A stretch of DNA of 64,000 nt from Virgibacillus_N oceani_A. GTDB lineage: Bacteria; Bacillota; Bacilli; Bacillales; Amphibacillaceae. The DNA lies in NCBI GenBank assembly GCA_041521345.1, contig JBGOHB010000013.1; one strand, 5' to 3'. The position numbers and the translations under genes are program-made. The notes under the pieces were generated by a model that saw nothing but the letters and a program-made list of their open reading frames with translations, did not search any database and was not told where the DNA came from. This document shows, one piece after another, positions 8,129 to 17,047 of this stretch. The first letter of the stretch is position 1. Each line of letters starts with the position of its first letter.

Positions 8129-9100
8129 TTAATATTCATTTTCAAATATTTTCTTTAAGGATGTGAAATCTGTTTCTTTTTCCAAAGCAATTAATAGCTT
8201 TAATCTAGCTTTTGGGCCATTTAATCCATTGGCCAAAATCATTCCCCGTTCTTTTAAATAATTTCCTCCTCCTTCATAGCTGTATGTAGGCTGGACAACC
8301 CCCCGGTAACATCTGGATACGATAATAACTGGTTTATACTGATGGATCATTTCCTGTAATGCTTTGGTCATTTCCAATGGCAAATTGCCTTGCCCCAAAG
8401 CTTCTATCACTAGGCCGTCGGGATTACTTTGATTTAAAGCCTGCACGATGGAACCGTCCATACCTGCATAAGCTTTTAATAAGTATACGTTTTTGGATAT
8501 ACTGTTTACAGGATAAGTATACCTTGATAAAGCCGTGTGATGAAATAGAATCGCTTCCTTTGTAACAATACCAATAGGCCCATATTGTGGACTTTGAAAT
8601 GTCGCAACATTACTGGTGGATGTTTTTGTTACATTTTTTGCTGTATGTATTTCATCATTCATGACGACCAGTACCCCTTTACCTTCTGCTTCCTTTTCTA
8701 CTGCAACACGCAGGGAGCTAATTAAGTTGTAAAGTGCATCAGACCCGATTTCATTACTTGAACGCATGGCTCCCGTTAAAATTATCGGCTTTTCTGTTTC
8801 AATGACCAAATCTAAAAAATAAGCAGTTTCTTCCAATGTATCCGTCCCGTGGGTGATAACAATTCCGTCGTATTTCGGCAGTTTTTTTTCAATTTCTTTT
8901 GCCAGCTGGAGCATATGTTTTGGTGTAATATGCGGGGAGGGAAGTGAGAAAATAATTTTTTCCTTCACTTTTGCGTAAGTTCTCAAATGATAAGACAATG
9001 CTGTTAAAGGATGTTTGTTCGTAGTCGTCACTTCACCCGTATTTTTATCCTCAAGCATGGAGATTGTACCTCCAGTATGAATAAGCAGTATATTTTTCAT
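8129..9100 (-). CDS. ansA: L-asparaginase, type I
   Basis: Hydrolyses asparagine to aspartate and ammonia in the cytoplasm; 323 residues. Both catalytic threonine motifs are clear: LIHTGGTIS at the N-terminus and THGTDTLEETAYFL at about 85-98. A type I enzyme is inferred from length and from the absence of a signal peptide. I chose ATG 9100 because the family begins directly with KNILLIHTGG; AAAGGA lies 12 nt upstream, slightly far. The gene is inserted on the minus strand between ypdA and prsW, where B. subtilis has none. Confidence 0.9.
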   Translation of the reverse strand: MKNILLIHTGGTISMLEDKNTGEVTTTNKHPLTALSYHLRTYAKVKEKIIFSLPSPHITPKHMLQLAKEIEKKLPKYDGIVITHGTDTLEETAYFLDLVIETEKPIILTGAMRSSNEIGSDALYNLISSLRVAVEKEAEGKGVLVVMNDEIHTAKNVTKTSTSNVATFQSPQYGPIGIVTKEAILFHHTALSRYTYPVNSISKNVYLLKAYAGMDGSIVQALNQSNPDGLVIEALGQGNLPLEMTKALQEMIHQYKPVIIVSRCYRGVVQPTYSYEGGGNYLKERGMILANGLNGPKARLKLLIALEKETDFTSLKKIFENEY

Positions 9101-9256
9101 GCTGAAAATCATTCCTTTCGGTGTAATTGTTCCCACCCTAGTCTCAACTATGATGATGCGTGTCTCTTTCATTTCTCTTATCATATTTTTTCCTATTTTC
9201 ATTATATGAAGTTAATGATACGATAAAAGTATTGTACCTGAAAAGAGGCCATGATC

Positions 9257-9934
9257 ATGTTTACCATATTTTCTGCCGGTGTTGCTCCTGCAATTGCACT
9301 TATGTCATTTTTTTATTTAAAGGATAGATTTTCCGAGCCAATTCCGCTTATCATACGGACATTTATACTCGGTGCCTTGCTTGTATTTCCTATTATGTTT
9401 ATTCAATATATATTTAACACAGAAATCCTTACTGATTCTACATTCATTCAATCTTTTTTTATTGTTTCTTTATCTGAAGAGTTCTTCAAATGGTTTATAT
9501 TTTTCTATTGTATCTATAACCATTCCGAATTTGATGCCCATTATGATGGTATCGTCTATGCTGTCAGTATAAGTCTGGGCTTTGCCTCATTGGAAAATAT
9601 ATTATTTTTGTTTTCCAATGGAATAGAACATGCATTTTCCAGGGCATTATTCCCGGTTTCTTCTCATGCGCTTTTTGGGGTAATCATGGGCTATTATTTC
9701 GGCAAAGCAAAAATGAATGATAGGCATAGAACGAAAAACCTTGCCTTTGCATTTTTAATACCTTTTCTTTTGCATGGCACGTATAATTATATACTTAGAA
9801 TAATCGAGAGTAACTGGTTAATTTTATTGATTCCTTTTATGATTGGCTTATGGATTCTGGCTTTACGCAGAGTGAAAATAGCAAATCAGCCCCACCCCTA
9901 TCCTATGTTCCAGAGAGAAAAAGAACAAGCCTGA
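9257..9934 (+). CDS. prsW: PrsW intramembrane protease (YpdC)
   Basis: A polytopic membrane glutamic protease of 225 residues. In B. subtilis PrsW performs the first cut of the anti-sigma factor RsiW and so turns on sigma-W. The core motifs are present: LSEEFFKWFIF (EExxxK), FASLENIL, HALFGVIMGYYFGKAK and LLHGTYN. ATG 9257 is preceded by AAAAGAGG at 9 nt and matches the family start MF-x-IxSAGxAP; the ATG at 9251 is too close. A sigma-W-like own promoter is not evident. Confidence 0.92.
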   Translation: MFTIFSAGVAPAIALMSFFYLKDRFSEPIPLIIRTFILGALLVFPIMFIQYIFNTEILTDSTFIQSFFIVSLSEEFFKWFIFFYCIYNHSEFDAHYDGIVYAVSISLGFASLENILFLFSNGIEHAFSRALFPVSSHALFGVIMGYYFGKAKMNDRHRTKNLAFAFLIPFLLHGTYNYILRIIESNWLILLIPFMIGLWILALRRVKIANQPHPYPMFQREKEQA

Positions 9935-9936
9935 TG

Positions 9937-9967
9937 TCTTCTGCTGTAATAGGCGGGGGATTTTTTT
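9937..9967 (+). terminator. Probable terminator of prsW
   Basis: TCTTCTGC (9937-9944) can pair with GCGGGGGA (9953-9960) using four G-U pairs, and seven T follow. The number of wobble pairs makes this moderate. Confidence 0.5.
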
Positions 9968-10039
9968 ATTGCTTAGAGAACTATAATTTTCCTGCCCTTG
10001 AATAATTATTAATACAAGAATAATCCGTCCAACTCTGCC

Positions 10040-10115
10040 ACCCAGCAATAGTGAATCTTTACGATGGGACGAGCATGCAGGCCCAGTCTGTTCGTCACTA
10101 ACCCAGCTTTAAGCC
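10040..10115 (+). repeat. Short dispersed repeat, family B copy upstream of sleB
   Basis: GTGAATCTTTACGATGGGAC followed by GAGCATGCAGGCCCAGTC is nearly identical to 23950-23990 and to the complement of 27190-27265. No open frame explains the match. It lies 100 nt ahead of the sleB start. Confidence 0.65.
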
Positions 10116-10210
10116 TTGTTTGGATTGAAGTTAGTCATCCATGAATAATAATCATGTTTTTTTCAAAGAATATATAACACATAACTTAAGATACAGCAGG
10201 AGGAATATAA

Positions 10211-11077
10211 ATGAGCTATAAAAAACTATCGTTTTCCGTCATACTGATTAGTTTTTTGTTTATTGGGATAGAGGCTTCCTACCCCGAACATAATGCTGAG
10301 GCTTTCAGTCAGCAAGTGATTCAGCAAGGTGCTGTTGGCGATGATGTTATTGAACTGCAAGCTAGATTACAATATTTAGGTTTTTACAATGGAAAAATTG
10401 ATGGTGTGTTTGGTTGGGGCACGTATTGGGGATTAAGAAATTTCCAGTATGAATTTGGTATGGAAGTAGATGGGTTAGCCGGTAATCAGACAAAACAGAA
10501 GTTAACAGATGCAAGTAATTATGATGAACAATATGTAAGAGAGCAAATTAATCAAGGAAAAAAATTCACGCATTATGGAGGGACAGACAACCAGCAGCAA
10601 TCTGCGCCTCAAGGAGATGAAGAGGGAGGCGAAAATGAAGAGGGCGGCCAGGAAGCTACAGAACAAGCTGAGCCTGCTGAACAAGAGGAAGCAAACACTG
10701 CTGTAAATGTTCCTCAAGGATATTCCCAAAATGACATTCAGCTTATGGCAAATGCCGTTTACGGGGAAGCCCGTGGGGAACCTTATGAAGGTCAAGTTGC
10801 CGTTGCCGCTGTTATTTTAAATCGGGTAGAAAGTTCGACATTTCCTAATACCGTATCAGGAGTTGTCTTTGAACCCCGCGCGTTTACTGCTGTTGCCGAT
10901 GGACAAATTTATCTAACGCCTAATGAACAGGCAAGGGAAGCAGTATTGGATGCGATTAACGGATGGGATCCAAGCGGTAATGCAGAATATTATTTTAACC
11001 CGGATACGGCAACATCCGGCTGGATTTGGTCAAGGCCGCAAATAAAAAGGATCGGAAAGCACATATTTTGTCATTAG
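10211..11077 (+). CDS. sleB: Spore cortex-lytic enzyme SleB
   Basis: A lytic transglycosylase that degrades cortex peptidoglycan during germination; 288 residues. An N-terminal signal peptide (about 1-30) is followed by a peptidoglycan-binding domain (about 38-98, with LQARLQYLGFYNGKIDGVFG), an unusually acidic Gln/Glu-rich linker (about 130-165), and the hydrolase_2 domain with the catalytic-Glu region NAVYGEARGEP and the end GKHIFCH. AGGAGG precedes ATG 10211. ypeB follows after 15 nt; SleB needs YpeB for stability in the spore. The linker is acidic and Gly-rich and probably variable. Confidence 0.95.
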   Translation: MSYKKLSFSVILISFLFIGIEASYPEHNAEAFSQQVIQQGAVGDDVIELQARLQYLGFYNGKIDGVFGWGTYWGLRNFQYEFGMEVDGLAGNQTKQKLTDASNYDEQYVREQINQGKKFTHYGGTDNQQQSAPQGDEEGGENEEGGQEATEQAEPAEQEEANTAVNVPQGYSQNDIQLMANAVYGEARGEPYEGQVAVAAVILNRVESSTFPNTVSGVVFEPRAFTAVADGQIYLTPNEQAREAVLDAINGWDPSGNAEYYFNPDTATSGWIWSRPQIKRIGKHIFCH

Positions 11078-11092
11078 AAAGGGGCTATTTAT

Positions 11093-12436
11093 ATGATTAG
11101 GTGGATTGTAATAGCAGCACTTACCTTAGGCATAGCCGGCACAGCTTTTTGGGGCTATCAGGAACATCAGGAAAAAAATGCAATTCTTATTCAGGCTGAA
11201 AACAACTATCAGCGTTCTTTTCATGATTTATCTTACCACATGGATTTACTTCATGATAAAATCGGAACAGCCTTGGCGATGAATTCCAATCAGAGTCTGT
11301 CCCCGCAATTGGTGGATATTTGGCGTTTATCATCAGAAGCGTTGACTGATGTCGGCCAGCTGCCATTGGGACTGTTGCCATTCAACAAAACAGAAGAATT
11401 TCTTTCTAATATTGGAGATTTTACCTACCGTGCTGCTGTCCGGAATTTGGAGGATGAACCGTTATCTGATGAGGAAACAGGAGCATTAAAGGAGCTTTAC
11501 GCACAATCAAATGAGATTAAGGATGAGCTGAGAGAGATTCAGCATATCGCGCTGGATAATAACTTACGATGGATGGATGTTCAGCTTGCTTTAGTCGATG
11601 AAGAAGCACAAATTGATAATACGATCGTTGACGGATTTAAAACAATGGAAGAAACGGCCGGGGAATTTTCCGAAACAAACGTTGACTCTTCCGTCATAGG
11701 TACTTCCTCACAGGAGCATGAGTATAAAAATTTATCCGGGAATAGAATCAGCGAAGAGGAAGCGTTGGATAAAACGAAAAATCTTATTGATGTGGAAAAT
11801 GAAGAGAATCTAACCATAACAGAAAGTGGTGAGGGATCTGAAATTCCATTATATAGTATCTCTTATCGCAACGATGATAAAAATGCTTATATGGATATGT
11901 CGCAAGAAGGTGGGCAACCTATATCACTGCTTATTCATAGGTCCATAAATGAAAGGGAAATCAGTTTGAATGAAGGACTGGAAAAGGCAGAGCAATATTT
12001 AGAGGATTTGAATCTTGAAAATATGACCCTTTTTCAAAGCAGCCAATATAATAACATGGGGCATTATTCCTTCTTGTATGAAGAAGATGATGTTCGAGTT
12101 TTCTCTGATGCATTAGAAGTTAAAGTAGCCTTGGATGATGGAGAAATACTCGGCTTTACTGCAAATAATTATTATATGAATCATACGGACAGAGAAATAC
12201 CTGAACCGGACATAACCGCTGAAGAAGCGAAAGAAAAGGTGAACCCAGAAGTTGAGATCCAGGAAGAATTTCAGGCCGTTATTGACAACGATCTGGGTGA
12301 AGAGGTATTGGCCTATGAATTTTTAGGTGTCATGGATGATGAAACATATCGTATCTTTATTAATGCAATGGATGGAAGGGAAGAAAAGGTGGAAAGAATG
12401 AGAGGCGCGGAAATTAATTATAGTGCTGGTTTTTAA
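11093..12436 (+). CDS. ypeB: Germination protein YpeB
   Basis: Partner of SleB in the spore; required for its localisation and stability. 447 residues with one N-terminal membrane anchor (about 3-19), a helical N-terminal half and repeated PepSY-like domains in the C-terminal half (for example ISEEEALDKTKNLI, LNEGLEKAEQYL and ITAEEAKEKVNP). RBS AAGGGG, ATG 11093. A terminator follows at 12437, so sleB-ypeB form a two-gene operon, as in B. subtilis. Confidence 0.93.
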   Translation: MIRWIVIAALTLGIAGTAFWGYQEHQEKNAILIQAENNYQRSFHDLSYHMDLLHDKIGTALAMNSNQSLSPQLVDIWRLSSEALTDVGQLPLGLLPFNKTEEFLSNIGDFTYRAAVRNLEDEPLSDEETGALKELYAQSNEIKDELREIQHIALDNNLRWMDVQLALVDEEAQIDNTIVDGFKTMEETAGEFSETNVDSSVIGTSSQEHEYKNLSGNRISEEEALDKTKNLIDVENEENLTITESGEGSEIPLYSISYRNDDKNAYMDMSQEGGQPISLLIHRSINEREISLNEGLEKAEQYLEDLNLENMTLFQSSQYNNMGHYSFLYEEDDVRVFSDALEVKVALDDGEILGFTANNYYMNHTDREIPEPDITAEEAKEKVNPEVEIQEEFQAVIDNDLGEEVLAYEFLGVMDDETYRIFINAMDGREEKVERMRGAEINYSAGF

Positions 12437-12465
12437 AAGGGAAGGCAAATGCCTTTCCTTTTTTA
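12437..12465 (+). terminator. Terminator of sleB-ypeB
   Basis: AAGGGAAGGC / GCCTTTCCTT stem with an AAAT loop and a T-run. Confidence 0.9.
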
Positions 12466-12526
12466 GATTTTTCTGCAATGATAGGTACAAAGTAATGCTT
12501 ATTTAGTGAAAAGAGTGATTTTATTG

Positions 12527-13196
12527 ATGAAAATAGGTACAATGCTCCTACTGGAGTATAAAAAACACGGATCCGAAGTATTGAAATGCTACTGCAAAAT
12601 AATCGAAAAAAATGACCATTATCTATTTATTGATTACCCTATAGAAGAAAAGACAAGAAAAACGTGCTATTTTCGAAAAGGCACCATTTTTTTCGTCGCA
12701 CACATCGGAAGAGATCAATCAGTTTACCAATTCAGAACCGAGCTTGTTTAAAAAGCAAATGTAAAAATTCCTGCTCTGGCATTAAAGCTTCCCTATGAAG
12801 ATGGTATAAAACGCGTTCAGCGAAGGGAATTCGTTCGTATAAAGTCTGCTGCTGATACAGCCGTGTTACGCAAGCGATGATTCTTTTACCCCTTTTACCA
12901 CAGTAACGAACGATTTAAGTGGAGGCGGGATGTCAATCATCATGCTAAATGGAACAGGTTTGGATCATGTTGAAAGTAAAAAAGCCGTGATTTGTATGGT
13001 ACTGGAAATGAATAACGGGGATTATCATTATTGTCATATAAAAGCAGAATTCGTACATATTAATGAACAGCGAAGCGGAATACAAACCGCTTCCTTAAAA
13101 TTCACATCGATCACAAGTAATGTCCAACAGCAAATTATTCGTTACTGTTATGAAAGGCAGCGGGAAGCGAGAAAGAAAGAATTACACCCTTTATAA
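12527..13196 (+). pseudogene. ypfA: Broken ypfA (PilZ flagellar brake) with stop and frameshift
   Basis: The N-terminal frame (ATG 12527) reads MKIGTMLLLEY like B. subtilis YpfA/MotI, then meets TAA at 12749. Past that stop the same frame continues as a recognisable PilZ domain with KRVQRREFVRI (the RxxxR c-di-GMP motif) up to about 12865. One extra T near 12865-12867 then shifts the frame. The other frame resumes at once with TVTNDLSGGGMSII (the second PilZ motif, [DN]xSxxG) and runs to 13196. Restoring one base and one codon gives a protein of about 220 residues, the normal length. The family binds c-di-GMP and slows the flagellar motor. It is non-functional as written unless the lesions are sequencing errors. 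Confidence 0.85.
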
Positions 13197-13404
13197 ATAA
13201 ATGATGCTTATTCTGCGTAAGTGATCAAGGCTCTTACAACATGGTCTCTGCGAATAGAATTTGAATAACTTAAAAATAAATAGACCGCCTTTCCCTGTAT
13301 ATGTTATATTAAGTATAGAATTGAAAAAAACTTGGCAAACTGTCAAGTTTTTTTCACCCAAGGAAAAGATTTTGGCATTTATTGAGAGGAATGACATATT
13401 TCCC

Positions 13405-14091
13405 ATGAATAATAAGAAAATAGCAATAGCCATTGATGGGCCGGCAGCAGCCGGGAAAAGTACAGTGGCAAAAAAAGTTGCCCAGCGGCTTTCCTATATT
13501 TATATTGATACGGGGGCCATGTACAGGGCACTTACCTTAAAGTCGAATGAATTAAATATTAAATTCCAGGAAGAAGCCCCGTTACTGGATTTATTGCAAC
13601 AGACAAAAATTGACTTAAAGCAAAGTGAAGATGGCCAGCTCGTATTTATGGATGACAGAGAAGTCACCAGTGATATCAGGACAGAATCAGTTACAAAAAA
13701 TGTTTCTTACGTCGCGGCCCACCCTAATATTAGAAGGGAAATGGTAAAAAGGCAGCAGAAATTAGCTGATGGGAATGGAGTTGTCATGGATGGAAGAGAT
13801 ATCGGCACGCATGTTTTACCGAATGCGGAAGTAAAGATATTTCTTATAGCTTCTGTAGAAGAAAGAGCAAAACGAAGGTATGAAGAAAACGTGCAAAAAG
13901 GATTCCCCGTTGATTTACAGCAATTAAAAAGAGAAATTGAACAACGGGATCAGCTTGATTCCGAGCGGCTAACAGCTCCATTAATTAAAGCCGAGGGAGC
14001 AATAGAAATAGATACAACTTTGCTTTCCATCCATGAAGTAGCAGAAAAAATATTATCTATAGCAGAAAATCAAAGTAATAACGGCAAATAG
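13405..14091 (+). CDS. cmk: Cytidylate kinase
   Basis: Phosphorylates CMP and dCMP; 228 residues. Walker A is GPAAAGKST at the N-terminus, followed by YIDTGAMYRA, VVMDGRDIGTHVLP and RAKRRYEE (lid). The ATG at 13405 fits the family start (xxKKxxIAIDGPAAAGKS). The only good ribosome site (GAGAGG, 13384-13389) is 15 nt upstream, which is long; a 5-codon mini-ORF (13391-13408) ends across the cmk start in ATGA. The frame is open upstream to 13261 but without family match. Confidence 0.93.
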   Translation: MNNKKIAIAIDGPAAAGKSTVAKKVAQRLSYIYIDTGAMYRALTLKSNELNIKFQEEAPLLDLLQQTKIDLKQSEDGQLVFMDDREVTSDIRTESVTKNVSYVAAHPNIRREMVKRQQKLADGNGVVMDGRDIGTHVLPNAEVKIFLIASVEERAKRRYEENVQKGFPVDLQQLKREIEQRDQLDSERLTAPLIKAEGAIEIDTTLLSIHEVAEKILSIAENQSNNGK

Positions 14092-14263
14092 ACTTCCCGA
14101 AATAATGGTATATCCGAGCTGCTGGCTGATAAAATTAATTTTTATATTAAATAACTTTACTTGACAAATAATTGTAATTATTAGAAGTTATAGTAAGAAC
14201 TTATTATGAATGACTGGCAATTTTATTACAATCACAGTAAAATATAAAGAAAATAATTAGAAA

Positions 14264-14307
14264 GCTTGGCTTATCTGCCAAGTCTATATACATGCTGGCA
14301 GGTTTTT
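14264..14307 (+). promoter_or_regulatory. Attenuator-like leader hairpins before ypfD
   Basis: Two overlapping hairpins. GCTTGGC (14264-14270) pairs with GCCAAGT (14277-14283). Alternatively ATCTGCCA (14273-14280) pairs with TGGCAGGT (14296-14303), followed by a short T-run (14303-14307). The two share GCCA and exclude each other, the layout of an anti-terminator/terminator pair. It ends about 10 nt before the ypfD ribosome site. Confidence 0.4.
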
Positions 14308-14331
14308 AATTGTACATAGGAGGGTAAGGAT

Positions 14332-15462
14332 ATGAGTGAAGCGAACAATGAAATGAAAGATGTAAAAGTAGGGGATATATTAAGCGGAACTGTTGTAAAG
14401 GTGGATGAAAAACAGGTACTTCTTGATATCGGTTACAAGACAGAAGGCATACTCCCAATCAGCGAACTGTCAAGTCTTCATGTGGAAAAGGCAAATGAAG
14501 TTGTTAGTGAAGGCGATGTACTGGAGGTAAAAGTTAAAAAAGTGGAAGACGATGAGATAATTATTTCCAAACGTGCAATTGATGCTGAAAAAGCATGGGC
14601 ACACCTGGAAGAAAAGTATAACAATGGTGAAGTGTTCGAAACAGAAGTGAAAAACATTGTAAAAGGCGGACTTGTTGTAGATGTTGGTGTCCGCGGTTTT
14701 ATTCCTGCGTCTTTGGTAGAAACATATTTCGTGGAGGATTTTTCAGATTATCAAAGTAAAGTGCTGTCAGTAAAAATTGTTGATTTAAACAAAGAGCAAA
14801 ATCGCATTATTTTATCACACCGTGCCGTTGTTGAGGATGAAATGAAAGTAAAAAAAGATGAGTTATTACAATCATTGGAAGAAGGACAAGTACTGGAAGG
14901 AACCGTTCAGCGCCTAACAGATTTTGGTGTTTTTGTCGATATCGGCGGAGTAGATGGACTCGTCCACATTTCCCAATTAACCCATGACCACGTAGAAAAG
15001 GCTTCAGACGTAGTATCTGAAGGTGATGTGATAAAGGTGGAAGTATTATCGGTTGACCGTGATAATGAACGTATTTCATTGTCGCATAAAAATACACTTC
15101 CAGGACCGTGGACAGATATTGAAGAAGAGATTTCAAAAGGAGACACATTGGAGGGAACCGTGAAAAGATTGGTGAACTTTGGTGCTTTTGTCGAAGTAAA
15201 GCCAGGTGTTGAAGGGTTAGTTCATATATCTCAAATCGCTAACAGGCATATTGGCACACCACACGAGGTGCTGGAGGTTGGACAAACAATTGAGGTGAAG
15301 GTTCTCGATGTGAATGAACAAGCACAGCGTATATCATTAAGTATAAAAGAATTGGAAGTGGAGCAGGAAAAAAAAGATTATAAGCAATATGAAAAAGATG
15401 AAGATCAGTCAGGCTTCCAATTTGGCGATTTTATTGGCGATAAACTAAACAAATATAAATAA
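14332..15462 (+). CDS. ypfD: S1 RNA-binding domain protein YpfD (RpsA homologue)
   Basis: 376 residues with four S1 domains starting near residues 12, 97, 183 and 268, each with the VGDxxxGxVxx, GFxPxS or GLVHISQ signature. It is the Bacillus counterpart of ribosomal protein S1 but has four rather than six domains and is dispensable in B. subtilis. AGGAGGG precedes ATG 14332. It has its own terminator. It follows cmk, the same cmk-rpsA pairing seen in many bacteria. Confidence 0.93.
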   Translation: MSEANNEMKDVKVGDILSGTVVKVDEKQVLLDIGYKTEGILPISELSSLHVEKANEVVSEGDVLEVKVKKVEDDEIIISKRAIDAEKAWAHLEEKYNNGEVFETEVKNIVKGGLVVDVGVRGFIPASLVETYFVEDFSDYQSKVLSVKIVDLNKEQNRIILSHRAVVEDEMKVKKDELLQSLEEGQVLEGTVQRLTDFGVFVDIGGVDGLVHISQLTHDHVEKASDVVSEGDVIKVEVLSVDRDNERISLSHKNTLPGPWTDIEEEISKGDTLEGTVKRLVNFGAFVEVKPGVEGLVHISQIANRHIGTPHEVLEVGQTIEVKVLDVNEQAQRISLSIKELEVEQEKKDYKQYEKDEDQSGFQFGDFIGDKLNKYK

Positions 15463-15484
15463 TTATTTCACCCTGGCGTGATAC

Positions 15485-15520
15485 AAAAAAGTCTTTCCAA
15501 TTCGGAAAGGCTTTTTTGTT
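15485..15520 (+). terminator. Terminator of ypfD
   Basis: AAAAAAGTCTTTCC and GGAAAGGCTTTTTT form a long stem with an AATTC loop. Confidence 0.9.
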
Positions 15521-15568
15521 TAGGTTTTTCTTTTTTTACCTATACTGCTAATGGCCGAGGTGATAAAA

Positions 15569-16171
15569 ATGAATAGTGGATTATTGTTTTATTGGATCAG
15601 CTGGATTTTATTAATATATATTCTTTTCTTTATGCAAAAAAGTAAAAAAAGAAAAGTATTGGCATATTGGGTGCTGCTTGTAATTATTTGTTCAAAGCTA
15701 TATATGACAATTGGTTACTACAGTATTTCTGTCACCTTCTTGCTTATATTAACCGGTGCTGCTATATGGATTATTTTGCTGCCTCGTTTTATGTATCAGC
15801 TATTATGTGCCTTCACTGTCGCCGTTTTGTATGCTGCCATTCAATTTTGGTTAATTATTGCACCCGTATGGCTCTTTTGGCCGACAACTGTAATTATACC
15901 GCTTACATGCAGTTTGTTTATCGTATTGCTTGTTAAAAAACCACGCTACAGAAAAGCAATATGCTTATTTGGTATTTGCTGTGGTGAAATCATTCATGGC
16001 ATTACAATGAGCAGCTACGGATTTTCCAAAGGTATAGGGGAAATAGTTTTCTTTGACTACCTTGCAGTCATGCTGTTAATTTTTTCGTTTTTAGCCATAC
16101 TACATAAAGGAAATGCTAAAATAAACAGCTTGCTAAAACAAAAACAAGTACTGAGGTGGCAAAATGAATGA
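15569..16171 (+). CDS. yphA: YphA-type integral membrane protein
   Basis: 200 residues, almost entirely hydrophobic, with about six membrane segments and a basic C-terminus. The length matches B. subtilis YphA (199) at the same place between ypfD and yphB. ATG 15569 follows GAGGTGAT; the ATG at 15551 precedes that site. It overlaps the next gene by 4 nt (ATGA), so it is probably coupled to it. Function unknown. Confidence 0.8.
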   Translation: MNSGLLFYWISWILLIYILFFMQKSKKRKVLAYWVLLVIICSKLYMTIGYYSISVTFLLILTGAAIWIILLPRFMYQLLCAFTVAVLYAAIQFWLIIAPVWLFWPTTVIIPLTCSLFIVLLVKKPRYRKAICLFGICCGEIIHGITMSSYGFSKGIGEIVFFDYLAVMLLIFSFLAILHKGNAKINSLLKQKQVLRWQNE

Positions 16172-17043
16172 ATGAATATCTTTTCCCAATATTATTTGGC
16201 ATAATTGCAGGCACAATTGCAAGGATTGTTATGTTAAGAACGGACTACAGACAGTATCCTACATATTTGCATGGCAGAGTAATTCATTTATCATTGGGTT
16301 TTATTGCTGCTTCTCTTGGTGCGATGGCAGGTCCCGCCTTAATGGAAATGGAATTTACCGCCGTCACTTTTCTGACCATTGCGGCAACGCAATTCAGGGA
16401 AGTACGAAATATGGAAAGAAATACTTTAACTGAGATAGATGAGTTTGAACTTGTCCCTCGGGGTAAAACCTATATAGAAGGGATTGCCCTTTCCTTTGAA
16501 AGCAGAAATTATCTTGTTATTTTCACTGCTTTAATCGGAACGTTATTTTTTTTGGTATGGCATATTTATGCTGCCATCGTTGGAGTTCTCTTATGTATGT
16601 TGATATCAAGAGGATTAAGAAGCGGTTCAACAATAAAAGACGTGGTTGATATTAAATATCATGAATTACATTTTGAGGGAGCCGGTTTATACGTGGATAA
16701 CATATATATAATGAACATCGGTTTACCCGAAAGACAGGAAGAAATATTAAAATATGGCATGGGCTTTATCCTGAAACCTAAAAACATGAATGAAATAAAT
16801 ACTGTCAGCAACCTGGGACAAAGACAGGCAATTTTACATGATGTTTCTGTGTCTCTTGGCATATTTCGCGACTCTGGCACACCTGCGCTCTCTCCTTTAA
16901 TCAAACGTGATCTGGACGATGGAAGACTTGGGGTATTTATACTGCCTCAGGTGAGGAGCAAGGAAAAAGCAATTCAGGTGATCGGCGCCGTTCCTGTATT
17001 GGAAAATGCCATCCGAATGCCATCTGAAAAGGGAGGCAAATGA
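16168..17043 (+). CDS. YIEGIA family membrane protein (YphB-like)
   Basis: 291 residues. An N-terminal membrane segment, then the diagnostic YIEGIALSFESRNYL, a second hydrophobic stretch at about 114-150, and a soluble C-terminal part of about 140 residues. The family is restricted to endospore formers and its role is not established. RBS GAGGTGG; start within ATGA overlapping the yphA stop. The next gene encodes its predicted capping subunit. Confidence 0.85.
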   Translation: MNEYLFPILFGIIAGTIARIVMLRTDYRQYPTYLHGRVIHLSLGFIAASLGAMAGPALMEMEFTAVTFLTIAATQFREVRNMERNTLTEIDEFELVPRGKTYIEGIALSFESRNYLVIFTALIGTLFFLVWHIYAAIVGVLLCMLISRGLRSGSTIKDVVDIKYHELHFEGAGLYVDNIYIMNIGLPERQEEILKYGMGFILKPKNMNEINTVSNLGQRQAILHDVSVSLGIFRDSGTPALSPLIKRDLDDGRLGVFILPQVRSKEKAIQVIGAVPVLENAIRMPSEKGGK

Positions 17044-17047
17044 TAAA

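Noticed and set aside
10142..10172. Possible sigma-G promoter of sleB starting with TGAATA
   Set aside because: No acceptable CATACTA-like -10 occurs 16-18 nt downstream; the best candidate matches only about four of seven positions.
14161..14194. TTGACA plus TATAGT as the ypfD promoter
   Set aside because: The spacer would be 22 nt, too long for sigma-A. No better -10 is placed correctly.
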